Positions 1 through 11,208 of a stretch of DNA of 64,000 nucleotides are shown piece after piece. Under the pieces are notes generated by a model, which worked only from the letters and a program-made list of their open reading frames with translations, made no database searches and was not told where the DNA came from. The number at the start of each line of letters is the position of its first letter. Within the stretch, counting starts at the first letter, position 1. The DNA is from Ophiosphaerella korrae (Eukaryota; Ascomycota; Dothideomycetes; Pleosporales; Phaeosphaeriaceae), in the NCBI GenBank assembly GCA_028456385.1, contig JALNQF010000072.1, positions 124,001 through 188,000 on the forward strand, given 5' to 3'. A program made the position numbers and the translations under genes.

Positions 1-3000
1 TTCGCCTTTCATGGTCTCGATGCGGTCTTCGGCGTCCTGCGCGGCGGTGGCGGCTTGATCGCGCTCGTTTTCGATTGCTTTGATCACCTTGTGAAGGCGT
101 TCTAGTTCTTGCGTGTGCGAGTCTACATCAGCAACGGCTTTCTCGTGATGTGATTTGAGGTCCTTGTACAGCGTTTGCTGCTCGTTATCATCCTGTTTGC
201 GTGCCTCGAGCTCGGCGGCGTGGCTCGCTTGGGCTGCCTCTAATCGTGCAACTAGAGTGTCATATTTCTTCTGTAGCTGCTGGACAGCGTCTGACTGGCT
301 TGCTTCCATGCCCGTCATAAGCTCGGTTATAGCTTTTTCGTGAGCTTGGTCCATGGCTACTTTTTGCTCAGCGAGGTTGACATGTTGCTTCTGTAAGGCT
401 TCAAGCTGTTGCTTCAACGCTTGTACATCGTTTGAATAGCCATCCTTGAGTTCTTCTTTCAACAGCTCAATGGCGTCGCTATGCTCTTGGTCAGTATTTG
501 CGAGCTGTTGCTGTAATGCGTTATACTTGGACTGCAGCTCGGATAAAGCCTGCTCGTGTTGCTCCTTCAGGTCCTCTTTTAGTAGCATGATGGCTGCCTG
601 GTGCTCATGTTCAGCGTTGGCTTTGTCGGCAAGAAGAGCCTCGTATTTCTTTGATAGCTCATTGAGGCTGGCTGAGCCCGACTCCTCTCTCGATCCCAGT
701 TCCTTCTTGAGGGCTGCAACCTCATTGAGAGCTATTGTCTTTTCTTGTTCTAGCCTTGAGGCATCTGCTTGTAGGGCATCAAGTAGCGAAGCATAATTCT
801 GCTCAATCTGTACTTGTTGGCTCTCGAGCGCCTCGCGATAGGCATCTTGTGTAGTCATGTGCTCAGTAAGAGCCTCGCTATGCGCTGCCTCAAGATCTGT
901 AAGTCGCATAGAGATTACATCCCGCTGCAATTGCAAGTCCTCCAGTTCAGTTTTGTGAGCGCCCTCTACGTTACTCTTTTCTTCGAGGAGAGTATCATAC
1001 TTCGACTGCAAATCCCTAAGGAGCTGTTTTCCCGCACTCTCGCTATCTTGTCTTAGTGCCTCGATCGCGCGGGCGTGCGCATCTTCTGCCGAAGTTTTCT
1101 CTTGTAACAGAGCATCGTGTCGAGCCTGGAGGTCGGACATGATTGTTTTGGACATGCCGTGTGCCTCTTCGGCGGCATTCTTCTCTTCCAGCAGCGTGTC
1201 GTACTTTGATTGCAATTCGCCGAGCAAATTTTTCGTTGCGCTGTCCGAACTCTGTTTCAATGCATCTATGGCACGAGCATGTGCGTCTTCTGCTGTGATC
1301 TTATCTTCCAGCAAAGAGTCATGACGGCTCTGCAGATCCACGATGATGGTCTGTGATTTGGCGTGTGCTTCTTCCACTGCGCTCTTCTCTTCCAATAACG
1401 CCTTTAAGCTAGCCTGGATTTCTTTGCCTGCGCTTATCTCATTCATCAAAGTATCAACATGAGCTTCAAGGTCAGCGGCAAGCTCTTGTGACTCGGTGTG
1501 AGCCTCTACAAGACCAGCCTTTTCCTCCTCTACTTGCTTGATCTTTGCAAGCGCATCAGTGAGGTCTTGCGACGCAGAACCTGAGCTGTCCTGTAGTGTC
1601 AACAAATCCTTCTTCAGAGTTTCGAGCTCTTCGGCGCGTTCTTCAGAGAGCTTTTCGTATTGCTCTAGTTGCTTCTTTGCATCAGCTTCTAAAGTTTGTC
1701 GGTCCTGTTGGTGCCTCTCTTGTACAACATCTAGTTCAGACTTGTAATTATCGGCTGTCTTGATTGCTTCATTGAGTTCCGCTCGAATCTGTGCGATCTC
1801 CGAAGCATGCTGTGAGCTCTCTTGTTGCGAGACTTGCTCAAGGGTCCAGATAGTTTTGCGAAGACCTTCTGCCTCATCCTTCAGCTGTTCAAGCTGTGAT
1901 GCATCGAGGCTGAGTTGGTCATTGATTGCGTCTAGTTGCTGAACGAGTTCGTCGTTTTCGTCGACTTTGGTCTTGAGCGCCGCTTCATGCGACTTCATAA
2001 GCTCCTGAATCTGGCCTTGGAGTTGCTGCGCGATATTGGCGCCTTCCGTCTCACCCTGATGTAATTTCGCAATCTGCGCTTGTAAGCCGTCGATGGACTT
2101 GAGATGGCCAGAAATCTCCTCTTCTTTAACGCGCATATCCTCGTCTGTTAGCTGCCGCAATTCATCAACTTTCTTCTGGAGCTCTTCAGCGTGGGCACTG
2201 CGCTCCCTTTTGGCATCCGCTGCGGTTTGATCAGCGCGCTGTTGAAGATTTGATAAGTCATTTAGCAGTTCTTCTTTCGCTTTGATGTGAGATGCAATGG
2301 TCTCATCTTTCAAATTGAGATCGTTGGTGTGCTGTTGGTGGATAGACTGGAGTTTTGCTTGTAACTCTTCTACCACGGATGCAGATTCTGATGCTTTGGA
2401 TTCTAATGAGCTTTGGGTATCTTTCAAGGCGTCACTGTGCCTTTGATTTGAAGATTCAAGCTCCGCCCGTAGATCTTCGATGGTGCTGGTGAGGTCATTT
2501 ACTTTTTCGTCTCGTAAGCGTAATTCGCCGGTTGTACTTTGCTCGAGATCGACAAGCTTTGTTTGGAGGCTATCCAGAGTGGTTTGAGCAGCCTTGAGTT
2601 CGTCAGATAGAGCGTCGCGTTCGTTCTTAAGTGTTGCAACCTCCCGAGCGAGGTCCGCAATTTCTGTTGCCTGCTCAGCGAGCTTCTTCTTTTCGGCGTC
2701 CCATTCGCGACCCTGTCGCTCGAGCTCATCGTTGAGATCGTCAAGCACCTGTTGAAGCTCTGCTGCCTTTGTGGCTTCGGCTTGTTTCTCTTCTTCCAGC
2801 TTCAAGCTCTGCTCTTCTAATTGCCTTGTTTCTCGCGCAAACTTTGCACCCATCTCGTCCACGGCTGCCTGATCTGTTCCAGTAGCCTGTGAGACACTGG
2901 CGATTGTTTTGTCCTTTTCTGCAACAGCGGCTTGTGCATCGGCCAGCTGCTTCTTCAACCTGGCCTTCTCTGACTGCAGATTGTCGACTTCCCGGTTGAG

Positions 3001-4100
3001 ATGGTCACATTGCTCCTGTAGCTGCTCGCGCAGATTGGTCTCCTTGAAGAAGTCTTGCATTATCTGAGCGCTGCGGCGCTTCGTCTCGACGTCCATCTCG
3101 CCAGGCCCACTGGGGGCTGTGTCTGGTCGGGGTGTCTCTTCGCCCGGCTTCGCCAGCGCAGCTTTGGGGGGCGAGAGAGCGCTCTTCCTGACCTCGGCTT
3201 CGGCATCTGAAGCAGCCTTGTCTTTGGAGGGCGCATGGCTGCGTACGGGGCCGCTGACTGGACTGGACCTGTTTGAAATACGTCAGCACGATGCTTTTTG
3301 TAGTAAGAGGCGGATGAACCCTACAACTCCTCCGAGGCTGTGTCTTGTGCTGCCGATGCTGGTGAAACTACAGAGGGCTTCTTGGCGTGGGCAGCCGGGG
3401 CCTTGGATGCAGGTGCCGTGCCGACCGCGGCCCTTGCTGTCGCTGCTGAAGGCCGCACGCCAGATGTCCTGGTGGACGAGGCTAGCGATGCACGGGGGGC
3501 GGCTGCTCGTGCCGTCGACGTCTCGGCGGCTGGACGCGTGGTCAGGGGCCGTTTGGCTCCCGTGGCGGTCGAGGGTGCAATCGAGGGCCGTGGTGTCGTC
3601 TTCCCTGGTGACGATCGTGCAGCTGCACCTGCCACAGCCGGCGTCCTGTGCACTGCCGACCTCTTGTTCTCGTCCCCAGACGTCACCGAGGACAGGTCGG
3701 GCTCGACATCTGAGGCGGCCGACTTGGATGCCAGGCCGGCCCTCCTAGCGACGGAGCCGGGCGCTGGACGCGTGGGCGGCTTGTTCAGGCTGGAGCCAGC
3801 AGCACCGACGCGCGATGTCGAGCTGGAGAGGGGCTTGGACGCGGCGGTGGAAGCTCGTGCTGTGCCTGTTGCTGGCGTGGTTCTTGCCGGGGGCCGGCGT
3901 GCACTGGCGGTGGCAGAGCTGGCGGTGGTCGGCCGGCGCGGTGGCACGGCGTCCTTGGTGGCAGCAGCCGAACTGGAGGCCATTTTGCGACGGATGGAGG
4001 AGGTTGGCGTCGACGGTGCGGGCAGCTTTTTTCGCTGCGGACTCCCGGCCTGAGTTGTGGTCGAGGAAGCTTCCGTGTCGCTGGCAGTGGGGACCTCCAT
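1..4100 (-). CDS. Giant coiled-coil protein, N-terminal part (3' end outside window)
   Basis: The gene starts at ATG 4100 in a good context (GCCATGG) and is still open at base 1, so at least 1,347 residues lie in the window. One 56 bp intron (3269-3324; donor GTAGGG, branch CTGAC, acceptor ACAG) links a 258-codon first exon to a second exon open down to base 1; the phases agree. Residues 1-330 or so are low-complexity, rich in Ser, Thr, Ala, Pro and Arg, and strongly basic. The rest is nearly unbroken heptad-type coiled coil rich in Glu, Lys, Leu, Gln and Ala. A basic disordered head on a long rod suggests a cytoskeletal, spindle-pole or tethering scaffold, but no family motif was recognised. 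The rod contains a 68-residue internal duplication. Many antisense open frames lie opposite it; they are a by-product of its codon composition. Confidence 0.85.
992..1399 (-). repeat. Two 204 bp tandem units inside the coiled-coil gene
   Basis: Two adjacent 204 bp units (about 992-1195 and 1196-1399) encode 68-residue blocks that each start LLEEK, pass through a DLQxRHD motif and AEDAHARAI, and end LQSKYDT. The downstream sequence begins a third unit with LLEEK. They differ at scattered positions, so the duplication is not recent. Confidence 0.8.
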
Positions 4101-4879
4101 GGCAACTGATTCAGGGGCAGCCAGGCCAATTTGAGTGATGGATGTGCGGCGTGCAATGGCTAAACTCTCTCGGTGATGGATTTGTTCTTGTGCAGCTCTA
4201 ACGGGCGGGAGTCTGCATCAGCTAATACGTCGCGACCGGCCGCGTCGTCGTATGGTCGCGCCTGGTGCTTGGATTGGATGCCGAATGTGGGGGAGCTGTG
4301 CGTTGGGAAGAGGCAGGGTCCCCCAGCGAACGACAACGCATCTGCCCATCCACGCCACGTCCTTTGCTTTGCACCACTGATAGACACACACGTCAAAACT
4401 GTCCTTGATGCTCCAATGTCACCTTTGATGGATTATGCAGCTTCTTCGGCAGTCACAATGCATGCATGTCGTTCGCATTGCCCATCATCCCTGACTGGCA
4501 CCGACACTGACACCGGCAGCAAGGTGCAGTATCAGATTGGCCAAAAAGCTCGACAGAGCCAGAGCAGAAGATCCGAGCAGCTATTGTTCAAGACAACAGC
4601 CGAGAGTTGGCTAATGACAATTCCAACCATGCAACGCTATTCAGACTGCGGTTGATGTTCCAACATGTGACTAGTTTGTCCCTGCCCACCCAAGTGCGTT
4701 CCTAGAACCACTGACTGATGGTGACTAGGTATACTTGGCATTCACCATCAGAACCAAAGTAGACACAGCCAGCATCGAAAGTCTTCGAGTAAGCAACAAC
4801 GTTAGCGCCTTGGCATGCTTATCACACTCCGAGCCTTCAACTGTGCCGTGAGCTGTTGACCCTCTTATATCAGACCGCC
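4101..4879. other. Divergent intergenic region
   Basis: This 779 bp separates the starts of the coiled-coil gene (-) and the F-box-like gene (+) and presumably holds both promoters. Short open frames occur on both strands but lack splice continuity or recognisable protein character. I see no repeat or RNA gene. Confidence 0.6.
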
Positions 4880-5737
4880 ATGGATAGACTACCGCGGGAA
4901 CTCATTGACGAGATTGCCAGCTTTTTGCCAAGAGACGACCTGAAAAACGTACTCACTCTTACCAGCAAATTCCGGCATGCAGCAGGGAAATATTCTGCTG
5001 CCTATGAAGAGTTCGTCATCAACGATCGCACCTCCGACTCCTTTCTCGCTCTTTACTCTGGCCACCGTCTAGCATATCTTCGGGAGGTGGTTTTCAGGCC
5101 AAGCTTTGCCCCTGTTATCTATGAAGATGTCGATGACATGCCCTGCCGTGAGAACATGAAAGAATTCAGGGGAAAAGACGAGTCTTTCACACAGCAAATC
5201 AAATTCCTCTTCGCCACCCTCAAGTCCGTCGAAGATCAAGCTGCAAAGGCAAACGTCCAGGGCAAATATCGGCTCTCACTCTACAGCCCAATGACGTTAT
5301 TTAACAAGAACATTGGCCTCCATTGTCAGCATCGCTATTATGTTAGTTGGCGCATTCATCTTCTCAACCCAACTGAGCTGCCAAAAATTACTTCTGTTCA
5401 CTCCCTTGAAATTCATAATCGTAAGGTCACTTCAGACGGTCATTTCGGAGACCACCATGGCTGGCATCGTCACAGTCATGACGTCCCAGATCGATCATTC
5501 GATGGAGCAGTGTCTAAGCTGGATCTACGAATTGTCATTAATCTAGCTATCAAGTTTCCCAATCTTGAGTTTCTAGGTGTTCAGACTGGAGGGCACGAGT
5601 GGTGTTCCACAGAATTTGAAGACGACGAAGAGTTACCTGAAGAACATTACGAGTTTGACTGGGTTCGAGAAATGTCCTTCCTGACATCTGTGTTGGGAAG
5701 TTCTACCATGGCGTCCAGCAGACCCAGAACTTCATAA
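4880..5737 (+). CDS. F-box-like protein, possibly frameshifted near the C terminus
   Basis: A 285-residue product starts at ATG 4880 (context GCCATGG). Residues 1-45 (MDRLPRELIDEIASFLPRDD onward) fit the N-terminal helices of an F-box, which binds Skp1 in SCF ubiquitin ligases. The remainder resembles the poorly defined substrate-side region of the large fungal F-box family, with an acidic stretch near residue 255. No intron was detected. The final residues (SSTMASSRPRTS) look unlike folded protein, while the +2 frame from 5694 to 5798 reads a sensible 34-residue continuation beginning WEVLPW and ending EHWD. A one-base indel near 5685-5694, recent or in the assembly, would explain this. The substrate is unknown. 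Confidence 0.75.
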   Translation: MDRLPRELIDEIASFLPRDDLKNVLTLTSKFRHAAGKYSAAYEEFVINDRTSDSFLALYSGHRLAYLREVVFRPSFAPVIYEDVDDMPCRENMKEFRGKDESFTQQIKFLFATLKSVEDQAAKANVQGKYRLSLYSPMTLFNKNIGLHCQHRYYVSWRIHLLNPTELPKITSVHSLEIHNRKVTSDGHFGDHHGWHRHSHDVPDRSFDGAVSKLDLRIVINLAIKFPNLEFLGVQTGGHEWCSTEFEDDEELPEEHYEFDWVREMSFLTSVLGSSTMASSRPRTS

Positions 5738-6165
5738 TCTTTTCCAACAGATTGGGCTCGATAAACATGGTGAAGGTTTAATAGAACACTGGGACTGATC
5801 CGTTTCCAGCAAATGAGTCACGAGAAGAAGTGACAAGGGCTTGTCCACTTTCGAATGATCCAGGCCGGATTCTACCTTCTTACAGGTTGAAGAAAAATAG
5901 GAGCTACTATTGAATCTACATTATTGGAAGAACTTGCACTCATATTAGACTAGCATGACTATTCCAGGCGATAGTAAAATAAATTAAAATTTTTAGTCAC
6001 ATGTAATTTGAAGAAATGCTATTGCACCGAGATCGAGGTTGTTAGGGTACCAAAATGTCTAGAGGCAAGGTGAGTAGATACCTCCACAAGCTACCAGTCT
6101 TTACACATACGATGCCACACCGATCACAAGCAAAGCCGAATTAATTCAATAGTACCTATAGCCTT
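5738..6165. other. Intergenic, AT-rich
   Basis: Bases 5738-5798 hold the possible out-of-frame tail of the F-box-like gene. The rest is AT-rich spacer and the 3' side of metalloreductase A. I see no other feature. Confidence 0.5.
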
Positions 6166-8316
6166 CTACCAACTAAATGACTCTACGTAAAGTTTCGCTT
6201 TTACTCCTTTGCCATTCCTCACAATACGTCCAACTGTATTCCTCACCTCATTCGTCATACTATCAGGGCCTGAAACAAGCACAGCAACCCCACTTCCGCC
6301 AGCGTATTCCAACTCACTCGCCAAAATGCCACCAACAGACATCCTCGTGCCCACAAATATCTCCTGCTTAATCCGTGATAACGCACCGCTAGCCTTGACA
6401 TTATCAATCAATGCCTGGCTGCGACACCCCCAGTAAAGCTTTGCGCGACCAGGGTGAGAACGAAGGTAGGGTAAGACAGCGGTGATTCCAACGCCTCCGA
6501 CTATTGCTATCAGGGTAGGCGACTTGTTCAATTCTGATATTGAATGCGACTTATAGCCGGCCTCAAGGAGGACTGGTAGGAAAGGTCGATTACGTAGGGC
6601 GAAAGTTATGCCAGTTTTTCCACGGATATAGAACGTAATACCAGTCTGCAAAGGCTGCTTGGATGAATGAGATGGATTGCTCTCGCTGTCAGCGCGGGCG
6701 TCCGCCGAGGTAGTGTGCATCTCCGCGTGTTTCTCCAAGTCATGAGTAGTGCGCGACTCAAAACGTTCCTGCGACCCTGTCAAAGTTGGAAGAATAGTAG
6801 AAGACACGGAGAACGGGTGATTCTCCCAAAAACGCCAAGTAAGTGTTGGGAAATAGAGGTACGCATAACCGCTGATGGCGACCCCAGGAACCGTGACACG
6901 AACGTACTCATCATCGATGGCCGTGACCTCCGCCGTCTTGATACCGTTCTTTGCGAGACGTAGCCAGCGCGCCACACGATCAAACGCCCATATAGCCATC
7001 GTTATGATAATCCACAGCTCGTATCCCCACGAATGCTGGAATTCAAAAACAATGTGCCAGTAGCATCCCACCACAACCAAAATCGAAATGATAACGTGCC
7101 AAACAAGAAACGCCTCGTACGCCTTCCTGCGAACGATACTAACGGAAGTGGGGAATAATACTGTCATGCCCAGTGTGGCGACAATTCCCCAATACCAGTA
7201 CGGCAGCTTTGACGTTGCGGCATGAGTCCCAAGTTTGACGTATTTGTGAAGGTAGATAATGCTATGCAATATAGCTTGCAATGTTGCTATTGACGCTATC
7301 CACCGGTGGAGCAAGAGGAACGTTGAATGTGACCAGTTTGTCAGCCACAAAAGAAGATTGTTTCGACCAGCGTATAGAAACACTAGTGGCAAGTTTGCGA
7401 AGCTCAGTAGGCCGAGACGATTGGAAACCAACATAATCATCCAGCCCCACCGATCGCCGGGGTAGAACGTATTTGGGTTGGCGTATTGGTAGTTGACGGC
7501 GGAAAGTACAACGTTGATTAGTACTAGGTAGAAGATGAACAGGGCTTGGCCTCGTGTGATTCCTGCATCTAGACCAAGTCGTGCGAAATTCGCTTGTTGA
7601 CTTCCGAGTAATGGCGCGTCGATTATGTAGGCGTTGAATTTGGAACGAAGGGCACCTGGAAAGGGGACGAATCGTAGTAGGGAGAAGCTAATCGGAATGA
7701 CAACGCCGGAGAGAAATAAAACTAGGCTGGACCTTGTTTAGTATCGGATTCAAGTATTGTGATATCTGTAGACTTACGCATATCCTTCCTGCATGCTCTC
7801 CTGATGTCCGAATATAACATCCGTGTTATATGCTGCAAACCACAGGTCCTCGTCAACATTGCTTGTAGTATTTAAAGCGCCTGCCTCGGCATACACAGCG
7901 GTTGGTGTATCATTAACCTTCGCCAGAGCCTCTTGGAACGCCTCCTTTGGATCTGGTTGAATAGCAAGCGTACCCGGGACATTGTCTTTCCAATATCGTT
8001 CCAGCTTCCAGACAGGGACATCTTTGCACCTAGAATGAATACACCAGGCCAATGTTTGGAGAAATACATCGTCAGTAGCGTAGCAATCAGCATCCGTCAT
8101 GACCATGCCACCCATGTCCATGCCTTCCATACTCGACATGCCTTCCACGGTAGAGCAGTTGAGTTTTGCACCGGCAATTGCGTCGCGGCACGCGAATGCG
8201 CAGGGGGGTTGAAAGACCTGGAAGCCGTAGCCAACAAAGCCATAGTTGCGACGCGTTGGCGCTTTCTCCATGCACAGCACGGCCGTAACAAGGGCAAAGT
8301 ATAAAAGAAGCCTCAT
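6166..8316 (-). CDS. FRE-type ferric/cupric metalloreductase A
   Basis: Two exons (8316-7778 and 7726-6166, with a 51 bp intron 7727-7777, donor GTAAGT) encode 699 residues. Enzymes of this family carry electrons from cytosolic NADPH through FAD and two haems to reduce Fe(III) or Cu(II) outside the cell. Visible features: a signal peptide at residues 1-15; a Cys-containing ectodomain with a Met-rich run at 60-73; a multi-TM haem domain with two His pairs of spacing 14 (about H320/H334 and H390/H404); the FAD motif HPFS near 483; and the nucleotide motif GGVGIT near 588. The length matches the family. A CTTGCTCA octamer, one mismatch from the yeast Mac1 site, lies 211 bp upstream on the coding strand. 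The metal preference is not determined by sequence, although the Met-rich run hints at copper handling. Confidence 0.9.
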
Positions 8317-9603
8317 GCCGAATCAATGACTGGATTCGCACGATACTCAAAAGACAGTCAAGACGGGTCGCCCAGACATTTAAGGATGCAGGCACAAGAC
8401 TAAAAGCCCTGCAGATGCTTATCTAAACCCGTCTCCAGACCTTTGGGGCAAAAGTGTCAGACTACAGAGCATGCGTTCGCTACCAGAAGCGGTGATGGAA
8501 CTAGTAGGCTTTCGGAGACGAGGCATTGAGCAAGATACTCTTGAAGGGGCTGATTGGTACTCATAGGCTCAATGAGACCTTAGCGTACATGGAAACTCGC
8601 TCAATCTACCTCACCGTGATTAGTTTTCTCGATGCGTGATTGGCAGACGAGCGAATCTAGGATTGTGGATGCAGAATAAGCGAATTATGAAGCATGGTTT
8701 GAATGCGGTCGCACAAATGTGGGGGTGGAGGTGGGGAAGTCCAGTGGTGAGGTGTGGTGTTAGGCCAGTGGCCGCGGGGGTTACGTACCAGTATGGTGGG
8801 AAAGAAGGTACTGACCATGTTTGTATTAGAGCTAGTCGTTATTGTTCAATTACTAATGATGCGTAGTGTCTTTGCTAGGTAGTTTCGCTTATTTGGAGAA
8901 ATTTGTTTTGATGTTGGCGAAGATAATACTTACGATATACTGTGCTTTTAGTAGACAAGCAAGAAGACATTGTCAAAACGCTCATGACATGACTGTTGAA
9001 AAATTTTGGGTTTGCTCATTTCACATTGATGTCTACTGCCTCAATTTTTATGCTTTTAAATAAAGTCCAGTGGACCATTTTATATTTGGAATCCTGATGT
9101 GTAGATACTACAAGTGCTACTTTGGGTCACTGCTATCAGTTAATTTTGCGCCTTCAACGGACATCGATTCATCAACCAAATTGCGATAAGTGTTGGTCAG
9201 AGCAGAATCCGCTTTCAAGTTATCTAATTATCTAGTTCGCATTGTTACTAACACCATACAATCCTGGAACCGATCGATTTGAAGATGCGGCACGGATTAA
9301 CCTTCGTAGCGTCTCATACCTGGAAGCTGGAAGTTCGTATCCGTAGTATCCATTGATTTTCACTTGGCATTGAACCTCGTAATGTCAGATATGTATGTAT
9401 ACTTTGGGATTAGTGAGTTTAGTATCGGCTGTCCCGCGATGTGCAATACCTACCCCGCACCACGAATCTTCTTCAATGACAACGAACTTTCATAGTTAGA
9501 ACGCCATTTCCGTCTACCTGGCCTCCATTCATCTAATAACGCATCCTTGGTTACTTTAAACTTGAAGTGCCTACCGCTCCGCATCTTTTGCAACTAATTG
9601 ACG
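8317..9603. other. Divergent intergenic region, metalloreductase A / HET-like gene
   Basis: This 1.29 kb lies between two divergent starts. It holds CTTGCTCA (minus strand, 8527-8534) and an exact TTTGCTCA at 9011-9018, about 700 bp from the reductase start. Short open frames at 8636-9063 have no protein-like character. No repeats were seen. Confidence 0.5.
8527..8534 (-). promoter_or_regulatory. Possible copper-response octamer upstream of metalloreductase A
   Basis: CTTGCTCA on the minus strand differs at one base from the yeast Mac1 consensus TTTGC(T/G)CA. The same octamer occurs in the Ctr/FRE-B promoter. Such octamers also occur by chance in a window this size. Confidence 0.25.
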
Positions 9604-11094
9604 ATGAATCAAGATTTTTCCAATCTAGCAAACCATCTAAGTTCAACATATGTAATTAGTGTAGGGGGCAACACTTTACAGCTCAACCTTGAGGAGTGGT
9701 TAAAAACCTGCTGGAATGATGGTTTGGATACGCCCTGCTCCATCTGTAACCATCTTTTCGACGTCTCGATCGCGCTACCGGTACGAACTCTAAGCCTCCA
9801 GAATACCTCACCAGCTAGTTTAAGAAGTAGTGAGCTCCCTTCAATTAGGATATCTAATACTCATTTAGATTGTTTGAAAATTCACGACATCAAATTCATC
9901 CCCGTCTCGCATGCCTGGCACGAACCCGTAGCTCGAGCCTACGCTTCTCGAGAATTCAATTCTCAGGCTGCACAAATGATCTATGAGATTCCTACCCAAA
10001 TACTTGTTGCCGCTACCCGGCGCTTCGGCCCTAAAGTGCAAATCTGGCATGATTATGTCAGTGTACCACAATGGAATGACAGCTTTAGAGGAACAACAAT
10101 TTTGCCTCAGATCTTCAAAATCTTCAATTATGGTGGCACAGCTCTAATACACTTGGACGATGAGCCGACATTCGACATGTTTGAAACGCACACAATCGAG
10201 GATCTTGTTTCACATACACCAACACTAAAAAGATTGTTCAGTGCGACGTGGTTCAGTCGTATGTGGGTTATCGTTGAATTTATCATGTGTCGCGACGGAT
10301 ACCTAATGAATAGCCGTTTCGAGATCATGCCAAATACATTTTCGTCGCTCATCGAGCAAATCATGGAAGTGGATACATCGCTGAGTCTGACTTCACCGCT
10401 GAATCCAGCTCTCGAGTGGATGGCGAGTATTCCGATGTTCAGCAAAGATAGATCAGTACATAACTGCCTTGGCCACGTCTACGACCTCCTCGCTAGCCAA
10501 GGCTGCCGGTCCTATCGTGACAGATTTATTGCGACATGTGCTGTACTGGAGCAGGACGAATACTCGCATATTCTAGCGCAGCTGCCACAAGATACGCAAG
10601 AGGCTTGTCTTTGGGTATCAAAAAGAGCTCTTTTGCGTAACGACTACAGTCCGCTATTGCTTCGCCCCTCAAAGGAAGTTCAACATTCTCAAGTGCGTTG
10701 GCTCAGGGGGCATAACGCAATGGACACAAATATGTGGGGATTAGGCGTAGAGAGGAGTCCAGCACTTGTGCCACCGTGCATTTTACCTGATAGTGCAATT
10801 GAGTTGGTAGTTCACTCTCTTGGAAGAGTGGTGGATACATTGAAAGATATAAATTCTGAAATGGTTCTCTTAGTCGAATGCTTGAATTGTGGAACAAACA
10901 CATCTCCTAAGGCGTATATGTGGGAAGATTCAGCTGTCGGAGCAATGCTTTACTGCATCCCAGGCTTATCGTACAAGCACTCACCCGTCGGTTTAATTGG
11001 GATCGTTATCCAAGAAGAGCATATCATCGGGCGAGCGTACTTAGATTCCTTAAAGTGCACTTGTAATGAACAGGTCACGGTACGTATAAGATAG
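9604..11094 (+). CDS. HET-like (heterokaryon incompatibility-type) protein
   Basis: A single exon from ATG 9604 encodes 496 residues. It shows a divergent HET-type pattern: PVSHAWHEP near residue 100, WHDYVSVPQW near 155 (the place of the usual W-I-D-x-x-C-I-N-Q block), and a FSRMWVIVEF block near 220, followed by a helical C-terminal region. HET proteins are cytosolic and can trigger programmed cell death during non-self recognition; this divergent branch may have other roles. The end may be incomplete: TAG follows closely after a GTACGT, and the segment 11119-11214 reads a 31-codon protein-like stretch in another frame, but no donor/acceptor pair restored phase. An unmodelled intron or a frameshift is possible. 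Confidence 0.75.
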   Translation: MNQDFSNLANHLSSTYVISVGGNTLQLNLEEWLKTCWNDGLDTPCSICNHLFDVSIALPVRTLSLQNTSPASLRSSELPSIRISNTHLDCLKIHDIKFIPVSHAWHEPVARAYASREFNSQAAQMIYEIPTQILVAATRRFGPKVQIWHDYVSVPQWNDSFRGTTILPQIFKIFNYGGTALIHLDDEPTFDMFETHTIEDLVSHTPTLKRLFSATWFSRMWVIVEFIMCRDGYLMNSRFEIMPNTFSSLIEQIMEVDTSLSLTSPLNPALEWMASIPMFSKDRSVHNCLGHVYDLLASQGCRSYRDRFIATCAVLEQDEYSHILAQLPQDTQEACLWVSKRALLRNDYSPLLLRPSKEVQHSQVRWLRGHNAMDTNMWGLGVERSPALVPPCILPDSAIELVVHSLGRVVDTLKDINSEMVLLVECLNCGTNTSPKAYMWEDSAVGAMLYCIPGLSYKHSPVGLIGIVIQEEHIIGRAYLDSLKCTCNEQVTVRIR

Positions 11095-11208
11095 GAGTCA
11101 CTGGTTCGATCATAGCAGCGCAACCGTTGGATTTGAGTATAGTGTGCTGTGCGTTGACTATATCAAGAAGGAGTTTATAAGAGGTGTTCCTGTGCAACCG
11201 AACCTTTG

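Noticed and set aside
155..4138. Many plus-strand open frames opposite the coiled-coil gene
   Set aside because: They run antisense to a long Glu/Lys/Gln/Ala-rich frame; reverse complements of those codons give Ser/Cys/Leu-rich frames without stops. No motif or splice signal.
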